DNA of 43,126 nucleotides, taken from NCBI GenBank assembly GCA_017442735.1, contig JAFRZE010000071.1, positions 1 through 43,126 of the forward strand. The letters are read 5' to 3'. This DNA comes from Bacillota bacterium (GTDB taxonomy: Bacteria; Bacillota; Clostridia; Lachnospirales; Bianqueaceae). The notes below the pieces were generated by a model. That model worked only from the letters and a program-made list of their open reading frames with translations. It was not told the origin of the DNA and did no database searches. Positions 23,491-32,342 of this stretch are shown piece after piece. The translations under genes were made by a program, and so were the position numbers. Position 1 is the stretch's first letter; each line of letters opens with the position of its first letter.

Positions 23491-24840
23491 ATGATGGGTT
23501 ACAATGCTTCCCTTTTGCTTTCGGATCTGAAGAATGAGATCCAGCCGATGCTTTCGTCGGTCACGTATGAAACATGGTTTGAACCTTTGAAGGCCGTTAC
23601 GGTCGAAGACGATAAAGTACTGATCCTGGAAACCTCCACCCCGCTGGCGGATTCCATTATCCCCAAACGCTATAAACAGCAGATCGAGCAGATTCTGCAG
23701 GAGAAAGGATATCCTACCAAGTTCAAGGTTTTCCAGACCGGCACCTATACCGAGCAGGCAGCCAAACAGGTGGAAAAGGAACAGATGCATGTGGATCTTT
23801 CCCGTAAAGCCAACCTCAATCCCCGCTATACGTTTGAAAACTTCGTCAAGGGCAACACGAACAATATCGCTTTTTCCTGTGCCTTTGCTGTCGCGGAGAT
23901 GCCGGGCGACGCCTATAACCCCTTGTATATCTGGGGAAATCCGGGACTTGGAAAGACCCACCTCATGCAGTCGATCGCGCATCATGTCCTGGAATACGAT
24001 CCTTCCAAAAAAGTGCTGTATGTTCCGTCGGAAACGTTCACGAACGAGCTGGTCGACGCCATCAAGGACAACACGACCAACGCCTTCCACAACAAATACC
24101 GCGATATCGACGTCCTGCTGATCGATGATATCCAGTTTATCGGCGGCAAGGACAGTACCCAGGAAGAGTTTTTCCATACCTTCAATGCGCTGTACGAGGC
24201 CAATAAGCAGATCGTAATCTCCGGTGACCGTCCGCCGGAGGAGATCCCGCTGATCGAAGAGCGGATCCGTTCCCGTTTCCGCCAGGGCATGATCGCCGAT
24301 ATCAAGGCGCCTGACTTTGAGACCCGTGTGGCGATCCTGAAAAAGAAAGCCGAATTCCAGCGGGTCGAAGTGGATATGAACGTGCTTTCCTATATTGCCA
24401 ACAATGTTTCTTCGAACATTCGTGAACTGGAAGGCGCGCTGACCAGAGTAGTCGCTTTTTCCAAACTCGGTCCTTCCGGCCGTCCCATCGATATCGATCT
24501 GGCACAGGAAGCGCTGAAGGATTATCTGACCAGCACGGTCGTCTCGTTGATCACCATTCCGCGTATCACGGATATCGTCTGCGAACGCTACAATATCCGG
24601 ACCGATGATATCCGCTCCAAGAAAAAGCCCAAGGAGATCGCCTATCCGAGACAGATCGCGATGTTCCTCTGCCGGAAAATGACAGAAGAACCGCTTACCA
24701 GTATCGGCGGTTTCTTCGGCCGTGATCATACGACCGTCATCCACGCCATCAAGAAGATCGAGGATGATCTGAAAGGTCCCGACGGGGACGAACTTCGCAG
24801 GTCCATCGAGGATATTGAGCGCAGACTGAACGGAGAATGA
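23491..24840 (+). CDS. dnaA: Chromosomal replication initiator DnaA
   Basis: Binds DnaA boxes and, as an ATP filament, opens oriC and loads the helicase. The 449-residue protein has the N-terminal helicase/SirA-interaction domain I ('SVTYETWFEPLKA'), a short linker, the AAA+ domain with Walker A GNPGLGKTH (149-157), Walker B 'VLLIDDIQFI' and the initiator motif region, and the C-terminal DNA-binding domain ending in 'FGRDHTTVIHAIKKIE'. A strong AAAGGAG ribosome-binding site precedes two consecutive ATGs (23491 or 23494). It is the first rightward gene of the window. Confidence 0.98.
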   Translation: MMGYNASLLLSDLKNEIQPMLSSVTYETWFEPLKAVTVEDDKVLILETSTPLADSIIPKRYKQQIEQILQEKGYPTKFKVFQTGTYTEQAAKQVEKEQMHVDLSRKANLNPRYTFENFVKGNTNNIAFSCAFAVAEMPGDAYNPLYIWGNPGLGKTHLMQSIAHHVLEYDPSKKVLYVPSETFTNELVDAIKDNTTNAFHNKYRDIDVLLIDDIQFIGGKDSTQEEFFHTFNALYEANKQIVISGDRPPEEIPLIEERIRSRFRQGMIADIKAPDFETRVAILKKKAEFQRVEVDMNVLSYIANNVSSNIRELEGALTRVVAFSKLGPSGRPIDIDLAQEALKDYLTSTVVSLITIPRITDIVCERYNIRTDDIRSKKKPKEIAYPRQIAMFLCRKMTEEPLTSIGGFFGRDHTTVIHAIKKIEDDLKGPDGDELRRSIEDIERRLNGE

Positions 24841-24876
24841 TATATATAAAGGAAGAAAAATTCACAGTTATCAACT

Positions 24877-25108
24877 TTATTCACAATGATATGTGTATAA
24901 CTTTCCTGCCGACTGTGAGTTACCTGTGAAGTCCTCGTTCAAAACTTTTGACTCAAATGAGACAGTTTTTTCCTTCTGTGGAAGCTGTGGAAAAGGATGA
25001 AAAACCAAAGGACATTATCCACGGATATTTCCACGGTAAAAATCCTGATAAAAAAAGGGCTCGAAGAAGTTTTTCACATTATTCAGCCGACTACTACTAC
25101 TGTTACTA
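24877..25108. other. oriC, right half: DnaA boxes and DnaA-trio unwinding element
   Basis: Between dnaA and dnaN, DnaA-box-like sites occur at 24877-24885 (TTATTCACA), 24892-24900 (inverse, TTATACACA), 24986-24994 (inverse, TTTTCCACA), 25015-25023 (TTATCCACG) and 25070-25078 (TTTTTCACA). After a short GC-bearing spacer comes CTACTACTACTGTTACTA (25091-25108). Its complement read 3' to 5' is GAT-GAT-GAT-GAC-AAT-GAT, the DnaA-trio pattern where DnaA engages single strands, followed by A-rich sequence. This is the likely site of initial melting. Confidence 0.8.
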
Positions 25109-25156
25109 AAAAACAAATCTGATGATATGATCTCATATCGCGAAAGGAGCATCTCC

Positions 25157-26263
25157 ATGTACGTGATCTGTAACCGAAACGACCTGATGAAGAGTGTGGG
25201 AATTGTGAGCAAAGCGGTATCGACCCGTACCACGATGGCCATTCTGGAAGATATTCTGCTGGACGCCGAAGGCGGAAGCCTGACTCTGGTAGGCAACGAC
25301 CTGGATCTGGGTATCCAGACGACCATCGAAGCTGTCGTAAGAAAAGAAGGCAGCATCTGCGTCAACGCGAAGATGTTCTCCGAAATGATCCGCCGTCTGC
25401 CGGATGACGATGTTACACTGGAAACAGAAGAAAACGGCCGGATCAAGATCGAATGCGGTCATTCCAAATATACGATGGCGACCATGCCGGGCGAAGATTT
25501 TCCGAGACTTCCGGAGGTGGAAGGAAGACAGGAGATCCTGCTTTCACAGGCGATCTTCCGTCAGATGATCAACGATACGATCTTCTCGATCGCGCCGGAG
25601 AACAGCGGAAGACCCATCCTGACCGGTGAGCTGATGGATATTCGCGACGGGTATCTGTATCTGGTGGCGGTCGACGGTTTCCGTATCAGTATGAAGAGGA
25701 CCATGGTCCAGTCACAGGAAAACTTCAAGGTCACGATTCCGGGCAAAGCAATGAATGAGATCCGAAATATTCTGGAAACGGAAGAGGATTCTCTGATGAA
25801 TGTTTCCTTCACCGGCAAACACGCGCTGTTCAGGATGAATGATACCATCGTCCTGACGAGGCTGCTGGAAGGCACCTTCCTGAATTATGAGAGAAATCTG
25901 GACATGGAGTTCAAGACGAAGGTCACCGTCAATCGCAGAGAGCTCTTTGAATCCGTGGACCGCGCGGCGCTGATCAGCCGTGAGAGCAAGAACAGTCCGA
26001 TCCGTCTGGAGATCGGCGAGGAATCCATCATCATCACCTCCAACGCGGAGAACGGGACTTCCCGTGAAGAAGTCGGTCTGGTGCTGGAAGGCGAGCCACT
26101 GACCATCGCATTCAATCCCAAGTACTATCTGGAAGCGCTGAAATCCATCGACGATCTGGAAGTCCAGATCCTTTACAATTCCTCACTGACGCCCTGTATT
26201 ATCCAGGCGACGGAAGGAAAAGATTATCAGTACTTCATCCTGCCCATTCGGATGCATGCCTGA
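25157..26263 (+). CDS. dnaN: DNA polymerase III beta sliding clamp
   Basis: The ring-shaped processivity clamp of the replicative polymerase. I start the 368-residue protein at ATG 25157 (MYVICNRNDLMKSV), preceded by AAAGGAG, rather than ten codons upstream. Three repeated clamp domains are evident, with 'GEDFPRLPEV' in the middle region and the C-terminal 'YFILPIRM', the peptide-binding-pocket end of the family. It follows dnaA after the right oriC half and is the standard second gene of the operon. Confidence 0.97.
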   Translation: MYVICNRNDLMKSVGIVSKAVSTRTTMAILEDILLDAEGGSLTLVGNDLDLGIQTTIEAVVRKEGSICVNAKMFSEMIRRLPDDDVTLETEENGRIKIECGHSKYTMATMPGEDFPRLPEVEGRQEILLSQAIFRQMINDTIFSIAPENSGRPILTGELMDIRDGYLYLVAVDGFRISMKRTMVQSQENFKVTIPGKAMNEIRNILETEEDSLMNVSFTGKHALFRMNDTIVLTRLLEGTFLNYERNLDMEFKTKVTVNRRELFESVDRAALISRESKNSPIRLEIGEESIIITSNAENGTSREEVGLVLEGEPLTIAFNPKYYLEALKSIDDLEVQILYNSSLTPCIIQATEGKDYQYFILPIRMHA

Positions 26264-26287
26264 TCCTCGGCATTTCAGGAGTCGGAT

Positions 26288-26512
26288 ATGGAAAAGAAAG
26301 TTCAGGTTTCCGGTGAGTTTATTCAGCTGAATCAGCTGCTGAAACTGGAAAATGTCGTCCAGAGCGGAGGAGAAGCCAAAGCGCTGATCGAAAGCGGCAA
26401 AGTCCTGGTCAACGGAGTAAAGGCGGACGCCGTCCGGAAAAAGCTTCGTCAGGGTGATATTGTCAAAGTCGGTCGGCATGAATGGGTCATAGAGCTGACG
26501 GATGTTCGTTAA
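26288..26512 (+). CDS. yaaA: S4-domain RNA-binding protein, YaaA type
   Basis: A 74-residue protein that is essentially one S4 RNA-binding domain: 'IQLNQLLKLENVVQSGGEAK', 'LIESGKVLVNGVKADAVRKK' and 'LRQGDIVKVGRHEW'. It sits between dnaN and recF, the conserved position of B. subtilis YaaA, and overlaps the recF start by 11 bp. Its exact role is not established; a ribosome- or RNA-related function is assumed. Confidence 0.92.
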   Translation: MEKKVQVSGEFIQLNQLLKLENVVQSGGEAKALIESGKVLVNGVKADAVRKKLRQGDIVKVGRHEWVIELTDVR

Positions 26513-27629
26513 AAAGATACGGTTAAAAAATTATCGGGGCTATGATGAGCTGGAACTTAGCTTCGATCAGGGAATCAACATATTAAGCGGAGATAATGCC
26601 CAGGGAAAGACCAATCTTCTCGAGGCAGTCTATTACTGCTCGTCCGGAAGGTCTCACCGGACGACAAAAGATAAAGAATGCATCTATCTCGGACGGGAAG
26701 AGGCACTAATCAAGATCACCTTTCAAAAATCAGCCGGACGGGAAGAACAGATAGAAATACATTTAAAGCAAAGCGGGAAAAAATCATTGGCGATCAACGG
26801 GTATCCGGCGCGTCGCATCAATGATCTTTTCGGCCGCCTTCATGTTGTGTTATTTTCTCCGGAAGATCTTTCCCTGATCAAGAGAGGACCCGCCGAACGG
26901 AGAAAATTCATCGATATGGAGATCTGCCAGGTCGACCCGGTCTATCTGTATGATCTGCAGCAGTATTATAAAGTGCTCCGGCAGAGGAACCAGCTTTTAA
27001 AAGACGCGTCGAAGGACCGGAATTATCCGACCTACGCGGAAAAGATCCAGGCGGTGAAAGAGACCCTGTTCGCCTGGGACGCGCAGCTTGTCAGTTACGG
27101 CGTCAAGGTGATGAAAAGAAGGGAAGAATTTGTCTCTCATCTGCAGGAATATACGTCGAAGATCCACCAGACCATCTCCCATAAGACGGAAGAGATGAAA
27201 CTGATCTATCAGAACTTTGTACCCATGGAGAAAGCGGCGTTCCAGGAGATCCTGGAGAAGGAGATCGAGCAGGATCTTCGCTACGGGATGACGTCGAGCG
27301 GGCCGCAGCATGATGATCTCGTCATATTGATCAACGGGACGGATGTCAGAAAGTACGGATCGCAGGGACAGCAGCGGACGGCCGCGCTTTCGCTGAAGCT
27401 GTCGGAACTTTCGATGATGAAGGAAGAGATCGGCGAAGCGCCGGTGCTGCTTCTTGACGATGTGATGAGTGAGCTCGATGAGAACCGGCAGAAACAGCTG
27501 ACGGAATATGTGAAGGATCATCAGACGATCCTGACCTGTACAGGCGTGGAGGACAGTATCCGGCTGCTGCCGGTGGGCGCCCATTTCCATGTGAAGGCAG
27601 GGAAGGTGACGGAGGTTAAGGATGAGTAA
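26502..27629 (+). CDS. recF: DNA replication and repair protein RecF
   Basis: An SMC-like ABC ATPase that helps RecA load at gaps. The 375-residue protein has Walker A 'GDNAQGKTNLLEAV' near residue 34, the helical mid-region, the ABC signature-like 'GSQGQQRTAALSLKLSEL' and Walker B 'PVLLLDDVMSELD'. Its start lies within the end of the S4 gene and its stop overlaps the next gene by 8 bp, indicating tight translational coupling. In most Bacillota gyrB follows; here a nucleotidase does. Confidence 0.96.
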   Translation: MFVKKIRLKNYRGYDELELSFDQGINILSGDNAQGKTNLLEAVYYCSSGRSHRTTKDKECIYLGREEALIKITFQKSAGREEQIEIHLKQSGKKSLAINGYPARRINDLFGRLHVVLFSPEDLSLIKRGPAERRKFIDMEICQVDPVYLYDLQQYYKVLRQRNQLLKDASKDRNYPTYAEKIQAVKETLFAWDAQLVSYGVKVMKRREEFVSHLQEYTSKIHQTISHKTEEMKLIYQNFVPMEKAAFQEILEKEIEQDLRYGMTSSGPQHDDLVILINGTDVRKYGSQGQQRTAALSLKLSELSMMKEEIGEAPVLLLDDVMSELDENRQKQLTEYVKDHQTILTCTGVEDSIRLLPVGAHFHVKAGKVTEVKDE

Positions 27630-28206
27630 GTTTTTTGCCTATATTTCCCGGATGAAGAATATCCGGCGCTGGGGACTGATGCGTTCCTTCCGGGAGGAAA
27701 ATGTGCAGGAACATTCCCTGCAGGTCGCGATGTTCGCGCACGCGCTGGCCTTATTGGAGAATGAGCGCTACGGCGGAAACTATAACGCCGAACATGTGAT
27801 GGCGATCGCGGTCTATCATGAAACGGCTGAGGTCATCACGGGCGATCTGGTCACGCCGATCAAGTACTACAACGATGATATCAAGTCCGCGTATAAGCAT
27901 ATCGAAGCAATGGCCGAGGAACGGATGATCTCCATGCTGCCGGACGATATGATCCCGCTGTACCGGCCGCTGATCCAGCCCTCTTCCGAAAAGGAAAAAC
28001 GGATCGTAAAGGCCGCGGACAAGCTGGCGGCCTATACGAAATGTCTGGAAGAGGTACGGTCCGGCAACCTGGAATTTGAAAAGGCGTCGGAGAAGCTGAA
28101 AAAAAGCATCGAGCAGATGGCGGAAGAATGGGATCTTCCGAGCGTCCGCTGCTTTATGGAAGAATTTATCCCCAGCTTTGAAGTGACGCTGGATGAACTG
28201 AACTGA
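27622..28206 (+). CDS. yfbR: YfbR-like 5'-deoxynucleotidase with HE in place of HD
   Basis: An HD-superfamily phosphohydrolase related to YfbR, which dephosphorylates deoxyribonucleoside 5'-monophosphates. The pattern is 'LMRSFREENVQEHSLQVAMFAHALAL' with the first metal His, 'AVYHETAEVITGDLVTPIKYYN' and C-terminal helices. At residues 66-67 the usual HD dyad is HE: the metal-binding aspartate is replaced by glutamate. The protein is otherwise of normal length (194 aa). It overlaps recF by 8 bp, so it belongs to the dnaA-dnaN-recF operon, giving a plausible link to nucleotide-pool control during replication (inference). Confidence 0.85.
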   Translation: MSKFFAYISRMKNIRRWGLMRSFREENVQEHSLQVAMFAHALALLENERYGGNYNAEHVMAIAVYHETAEVITGDLVTPIKYYNDDIKSAYKHIEAMAEERMISMLPDDMIPLYRPLIQPSSEKEKRIVKAADKLAAYTKCLEEVRSGNLEFEKASEKLKKSIEQMAEEWDLPSVRCFMEEFIPSFEVTLDELN

Positions 28207-28207
28207 A

Positions 28208-28236
28208 AAGGGCATGAAAAAGGCCCTTATCTTTTC
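28208..28236 (+). terminator. Possible weak terminator after the yfbR-like gene
   Basis: AAGGGC (28208-28213), 9-nt loop, GCCCTT (28223-28228) and then ATCTTTTC. Short stem and broken T-tract, so partial read-through into the peptidase is likely. Confidence 0.45.
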
Positions 28237-28247
28237 TGTGGGGAGGG

Positions 28248-29282
28248 ATGAAGATGGAACTTAGTCTTTCTTTTGTACAGGAAACACTGAAACAGATCAT
28301 GGCGATCGATTCTCCGAGCGGCTTTACGGCCACGGTGATGGAGAAGGTCGAGGAGATCGCGGAAAACCTTGGGTACAGATTTGAGCTGTCGAACAAGGGC
28401 TGTGGGATCATCACGGTACCGGGTCTCGATCCGGAATATGTGGTCGGCTTCTGCGCCCATGTCGACACCCTGGGGCTGATGGTCCGCAGTATCAAGGACA
28501 ACGGCGCCCTTCGCTTCACACAGATTGGCGGACCGGTGCTCGCGACCTACGATTCGGAGCTGGTGCGGGTCTATACCCGGGACGGCCGCTGCTACGACGG
28601 GACGGTGTATTTCACGAAACCGGCCGGCCATGTATATACGGAAAGCACGGATAAACGGACGGAAGAGACCATGGAGGTCCGGCTGGACGAAGATGTTTCG
28701 TCAAAAGAGGATGTCCTGGCGCTCGGGATCCAGGCAGGCGACTATATCTGCATCGATCCCAAGCTGGTCATCACGCCTTCCGGCTTTATCAAATCCCGTT
28801 TCCTGGACGATAAGCTTTCCGTCGCGACGCTGCTGGGCGTACTGGAATATCTGAGCAGTCATCAGATCATTCCGTCGCATACGGTCAAGATCCTGATCTC
28901 TACCTATGAGGAAGTCAGTCACGGCATGAGCTGGATCCCGTCCGACATCGAAGAGCTGATCGGCGTGGATATGGGGTGCATCGGCGATGATCTGAATTGT
29001 ACGGAAAAGATGGTCTCCATCTGCGCGAAGGATTCCTCGGGTCCGTATGATTATGACATCACTTCCCGGCTCTCGAATCTGGCAAAGGAAAACGAGCTGA
29101 ACTACTGCATCGATATTTATCCGCATTATTCATCGGATGTCACCTGCGCGCTCTGCGGCGGGGCGGATATCCGGGGCGGACTTCTGGGACCGGGTGTTTT
29201 CGCCTCGCACGCTTATGAGCGTTCTTCGCTGGAAGCGGTGGAAAACACCATGAAGCTATTGATCGCGTATATGCTGGACTGA
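28248..29282 (+). CDS. M42-family metalloaminopeptidase (344 aa)
   Basis: A cytosolic dinuclear-metal aminopeptidase of the M42 family (glutamyl aminopeptidase/endoglucanase-annotated relatives). Motifs in order: 'IDSPSG' at the N-terminus, 'FCAHVDTLGLMV' (first metal His/Asp), 'SRFLDDKLSVATLLGVLEYL' (bridging Asp), 'ISTYEEVSHG' (catalytic Glu pair), 'GVDMGCIGDD' and 'GPGVFASHAYERSS' with the final His. Length is typical. Second peptidase of the window after the M18 enzyme. Either of two nearby starts (ATG 28248 or 28254, MKMELS) is possible; the first has GGGGAGGG upstream. Confidence 0.9.
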   Translation: MKMELSLSFVQETLKQIMAIDSPSGFTATVMEKVEEIAENLGYRFELSNKGCGIITVPGLDPEYVVGFCAHVDTLGLMVRSIKDNGALRFTQIGGPVLATYDSELVRVYTRDGRCYDGTVYFTKPAGHVYTESTDKRTEETMEVRLDEDVSSKEDVLALGIQAGDYICIDPKLVITPSGFIKSRFLDDKLSVATLLGVLEYLSSHQIIPSHTVKILISTYEEVSHGMSWIPSDIEELIGVDMGCIGDDLNCTEKMVSICAKDSSGPYDYDITSRLSNLAKENELNYCIDIYPHYSSDVTCALCGGADIRGGLLGPGVFASHAYERSSLEAVENTMKLLIAYMLD

Positions 29283-29308
29283 TCAACTGATCAAGGGGAG
29301 GTGTCAAG

Positions 29309-30499
29309 ATGATCTACAGTGATTTTCACGGAATGAAAATATCCCGGCTGGGATTCGGCTGCATGCGGTTCGCTACGGATCCAGAAACCGGAGCGATCGA
29401 TCAGGAAAAAGTGAACGCCATGTTCAAGACGGCTATCGCCGGCGGCGTGAATTACTTTGATACCGCCTATCCTTATCTCGGCGGCAATTCCGAGATCGCG
29501 ATGGCTGAGGCGCTGAAGGATTATCCGAGAGAAAGCTATTTCCTGGCGGATAAGTTCCCCGGACATTCCCTGGTTTCGCCGGTCGACAATATCCAGCTCT
29601 TCCACCGCTCGCTGGAAAAATGCGGCACTGACTATTTCGATTTCTATCTGCTGCACAATATCTCCGAGTATTCGATCAAAACCTACGAAGACCCGGACTA
29701 TCATATCATCCCGGATATCGTGAAAATGAAGGAAGAGGGCAAGATCCGGCATCTGGGTTTCTCCTTCCACGGCGGCATCGGGCTTTTGAAAGAAGTCCTC
29801 TCGCGCTACCAGGGCGTTTTTGAATTCGTTCAGATCCAGTGCAACTATCTGGACTGGACCCTGCAGAAAGCGAAGGAAGCCTATGAGATCATCACGGACG
29901 CCGGCCTGGGCGTATGGGTCATGGAATCGGTCCGCGGCGGGAAGCTCGCGAATCTTCCGGAAAAAGCGTCCTCCATGCTGAAAGCGTTCGATCCGGACGC
30001 GTCCGACGCTTCCTACGGTTTTCGGTTCCTGCAGGATCTGCCGAACGTGGTCGTCATGCTTTCCGGTATGAACGAAGTGTCTCAGGTCGAGGATAATCTG
30101 AAGACCTTTGAGACACACAAACCGCTTTCCGAAGCGGAAAGGAAGACGCTTTTCGAGATCGCGGAACTTTTAAAACAGGGTGTTCCCTGTACGGCCTGCC
30201 GTTACTGCTGCGACGGCTGTCCGATGGAACTGGATATCCCGTTCCTGCTGGACTGCTACAACAGCTGCAAGACAGGATCCGGCCTGATCCCAATCATGCG
30301 GCTGGAAGGTCTGCCTGAGGAAAAACGGCCGGCAGCCTGCATCCAGTGCGGTCAGTGCGCGCATGCCTGTCCGCAGCATATCGACGTGCCGGCGACACTT
30401 AATGAGCTTGCGGAGATCTTCGCCAGCGGCGCGAAATGGAGCCAGACCGCGCAGGCTCGCGACGATGAGATGAGAAAAGATCTCGGAACGAACGCGTAA
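29309..30499 (+). CDS. Aldo/keto reductase with C-terminal ferredoxin domain
   Basis: Residues 1-280 are an aldo/keto reductase TIM barrel: 'RLGFGCMRF', 'NYFDTAYPYLGGNSE' with the catalytic Asp and Tyr, 'FLADKFPG' with the Lys and 'FYLLHNISE' with the His. The C-terminus adds two [4Fe-4S] motifs, 'PCTACRYCCDGCP' and 'CIQCGQCAHACP', giving the 396-residue 'ferredoxin-type' reductase common in anaerobes. Substrate is unknown. A GGGGAGGTG ribosome-binding site precedes the start. A TetR gene follows after 7 bp, and a second iron-sulfur protein after that. Confidence 0.92.
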   Translation: MIYSDFHGMKISRLGFGCMRFATDPETGAIDQEKVNAMFKTAIAGGVNYFDTAYPYLGGNSEIAMAEALKDYPRESYFLADKFPGHSLVSPVDNIQLFHRSLEKCGTDYFDFYLLHNISEYSIKTYEDPDYHIIPDIVKMKEEGKIRHLGFSFHGGIGLLKEVLSRYQGVFEFVQIQCNYLDWTLQKAKEAYEIITDAGLGVWVMESVRGGKLANLPEKASSMLKAFDPDASDASYGFRFLQDLPNVVVMLSGMNEVSQVEDNLKTFETHKPLSEAERKTLFEIAELLKQGVPCTACRYCCDGCPMELDIPFLLDCYNSCKTGSGLIPIMRLEGLPEEKRPAACIQCGQCAHACPQHIDVPATLNELAEIFASGAKWSQTAQARDDEMRKDLGTNA

Positions 30500-30506
30500 A
30501 CAGGAA

Positions 30507-31127
30507 ATGTCGACAAGAATCGCAGCAACGGATCGGAAGATCCTGAAGACGGCCCGCTCCATGATCCTGGAAAAAGGTATCCTGGAAACTGATATGAAGG
30601 ATATCGCCGCGGCGATCGGTATGAGCCGAAGCACGATCTACCGGCATTTTGCGGGCAAAGGGGAGATTCTTCTGAGACTGGCGGATGAGGCGCTGGATCT
30701 GATCTGCAAGGCGCAGACCCTGCCAAAAGGAAGAAAGTTCGATACGGGCTATGACGCCTTTGCGTGGCAGATGGGCCGGATGACCAAAGCCGCGCTCGAT
30801 CATATCGAAGAGATCACCTTTTTAAGGGATTTTGACTGTCTGTACGGGAAGTATTATAGTACAGAAAAAGATCCGGAAAGAGATGATCATCTGCCTGCCC
30901 TTTCCAGGATCTCCCCGCTGATGGAAAGCTACCGGAAAGGCGTGGAGGATAAAAGCATCCGCCCCTCGAAAGATCCGGAGCTTCTGGTACTGACGATTTT
31001 TCAGAGTTTTCTGGCCGTCGCCGAACGGGTCCTGCCGGAAGAGGCGGCCTGCCGAAGCGCGTACGGGTATGGCCGGGAGATCCTGCTGAGCCACGTCAGG
31101 ACCGTGCTCTGCGCGATAAAATTGTAA
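30507..31127 (+). CDS. TetR-family transcriptional regulator (206 aa)
   Basis: The N-terminal helix-turn-helix is clear: 'DRKILKTARSMILEKGILET' and 'DMKDIAAAIGMSRSTIYRHF', followed by 'AGKGEILLRLADEALDLI'. The C-terminal ligand-binding region is not diagnostic. It is 7 bp downstream of the aldo/keto reductase and followed by a palindromic terminator, so it probably regulates the reductase operon and itself. The ligand is unknown. Confidence 0.9.
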   Translation: MSTRIAATDRKILKTARSMILEKGILETDMKDIAAAIGMSRSTIYRHFAGKGEILLRLADEALDLICKAQTLPKGRKFDTGYDAFAWQMGRMTKAALDHIEEITFLRDFDCLYGKYYSTEKDPERDDHLPALSRISPLMESYRKGVEDKSIRPSKDPELLVLTIFQSFLAVAERVLPEEAACRSAYGYGREILLSHVRTVLCAIKL

Positions 31128-31134
31128 GAAAACC

Positions 31135-31158
31135 AAAACGGGACATATGTCCCGTTTT
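31135..31158. terminator. 24-bp perfect palindrome, bidirectional terminator
   Basis: AAAACGGGACAT and its exact reverse complement join without a spacer; T-runs at each end suit termination in both directions. It separates the TetR gene from the DUF362 gene. An operator function is an alternative. Confidence 0.65.
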
Positions 31159-31183
31159 ATCAAAGTGAAGGAAATGCAGTTCT

Positions 31184-32335
31184 ATGAAAGATGTTGCCGT
31201 TGTCCCGTGCGAAAGCTATGAAGCCTCGATCGTGGAAGCTTCGCTTCGGGAAGCCCTGGAAGAGACCGGCGGACTCGATTTTGTTCAGCCGGGAATGAAG
31301 ATCATCATCAAAGCGAACCTTGTTACCGCCATGAAACCGGATGCCGCCGCGACGCCGCACCCTTCCGTGGTCTGCGCACTGGTGAAAATGCTGCTGGAAA
31401 AAGGTGCCGAGGTCACGATCGGGGACAGTCCCGGCGGGATCTACAGCGCGCCGTATCTCAAGGTGGTGTACGATGTCTGCGGCATGCGGGAAGCGGAGAA
31501 GCTCGGGGCGAAGCTGAACAACGACTTTTCCACGAAAGAGATCGACGATCCCTCTGCGGTGCAGGCCAAACATTTTACCTACACCGCGTATCTGGACCAG
31601 GCGGATGCGATTATCGATCTTTGCAAGCTGAAAACGCACGGGATGATGGGCATGAGCTGCGGCGTCAAGAATTTCTTCGGCACGGTGCCCGGTACCATGA
31701 AGCCGGAATATCACTACAAATATCCGAAGGCAGAGGACTTCGCGGATGTCCTGGTGGACCTTTTTGAGCACTTCAAGCCTCGCCTTTGTGTCTGCGACGC
31801 GGTGATCGGCATGGAGGGCAACGGCCCTACCCAGGGAACGCCGCGAAAGATCGGCTGCCTTCTGGTCAGCGCCAATGCCCACGCCCTCGACGAGGTCGCG
31901 GCGGGGATCATCGGCCTGGGGGTGAAGGATGTTCCGACACTTTCCGCCGCGGTGCGACGCGGACTGCTCGCCGGAGACGGCAGCGGCTATACCGTTTACG
32001 GAGACCCTTCCCGGTTCCGCGTACCGGATTATCAGACGATCCCCTCTCAGGGCAATGTCTTTTTCCATGTGCTGGGGACCGGCCCCATCGGCAAGGTCGC
32101 GGACTGGTTCGTCAGCCGTGTATTGACTCCGTTCCCGAAGCTTTCGTCAAAGGACTGTGTCGGGTGTCAGAAGTGCGCGAACGTCTGCCCGGCCAAAGCG
32201 ATCACCATGGTGGATAAAAAGCCGAAAATAAAAAGAAGTAGCTGTATCCACTGCTTCTGTTGTCAGGAATTCTGCCCGAAAGGCGCCATGAAAGTCGGAA
32301 GGACGATCATCGCGCGGATCGCGTCAAAAGTATAA
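31184..32335 (+). CDS. DUF362 protein with two [4Fe-4S] ferredoxin motifs
   Basis: A 383-residue protein with a DUF362 domain ('KIIIKANLVTAMKPDAAATPHP', 'IGDSPGG', 'DLCKLKTHGMMGMSCGVKNFFG', 'GMEGNGPTQGTPRK') over roughly residues 1-300 and a C-terminal bacterial-type ferredoxin with 'CVGCQKCANVCP' and 'CIHCFCCQEFCP'. Function is not established; family members sit near redox enzymes. Here it follows an iron-sulfur aldo/keto reductase and a TetR regulator, separated by a palindromic terminator. It is closed by a strong terminator at 32343-32385. Confidence 0.9.
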   Translation: MKDVAVVPCESYEASIVEASLREALEETGGLDFVQPGMKIIIKANLVTAMKPDAAATPHPSVVCALVKMLLEKGAEVTIGDSPGGIYSAPYLKVVYDVCGMREAEKLGAKLNNDFSTKEIDDPSAVQAKHFTYTAYLDQADAIIDLCKLKTHGMMGMSCGVKNFFGTVPGTMKPEYHYKYPKAEDFADVLVDLFEHFKPRLCVCDAVIGMEGNGPTQGTPRKIGCLLVSANAHALDEVAAGIIGLGVKDVPTLSAAVRRGLLAGDGSGYTVYGDPSRFRVPDYQTIPSQGNVFFHVLGTGPIGKVADWFVSRVLTPFPKLSSKDCVGCQKCANVCPAKAITMVDKKPKIKRSSCIHCFCCQEFCPKGAMKVGRTIIARIASKV

Positions 32336-32342
32336 AACAATG

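Noticed and set aside
25127..25156. Upstream ATG for dnaN (ten extra residues)
   Set aside because: The extension is not family-like, and the AAAGGAG site is placed correctly for the ATG at 25157.
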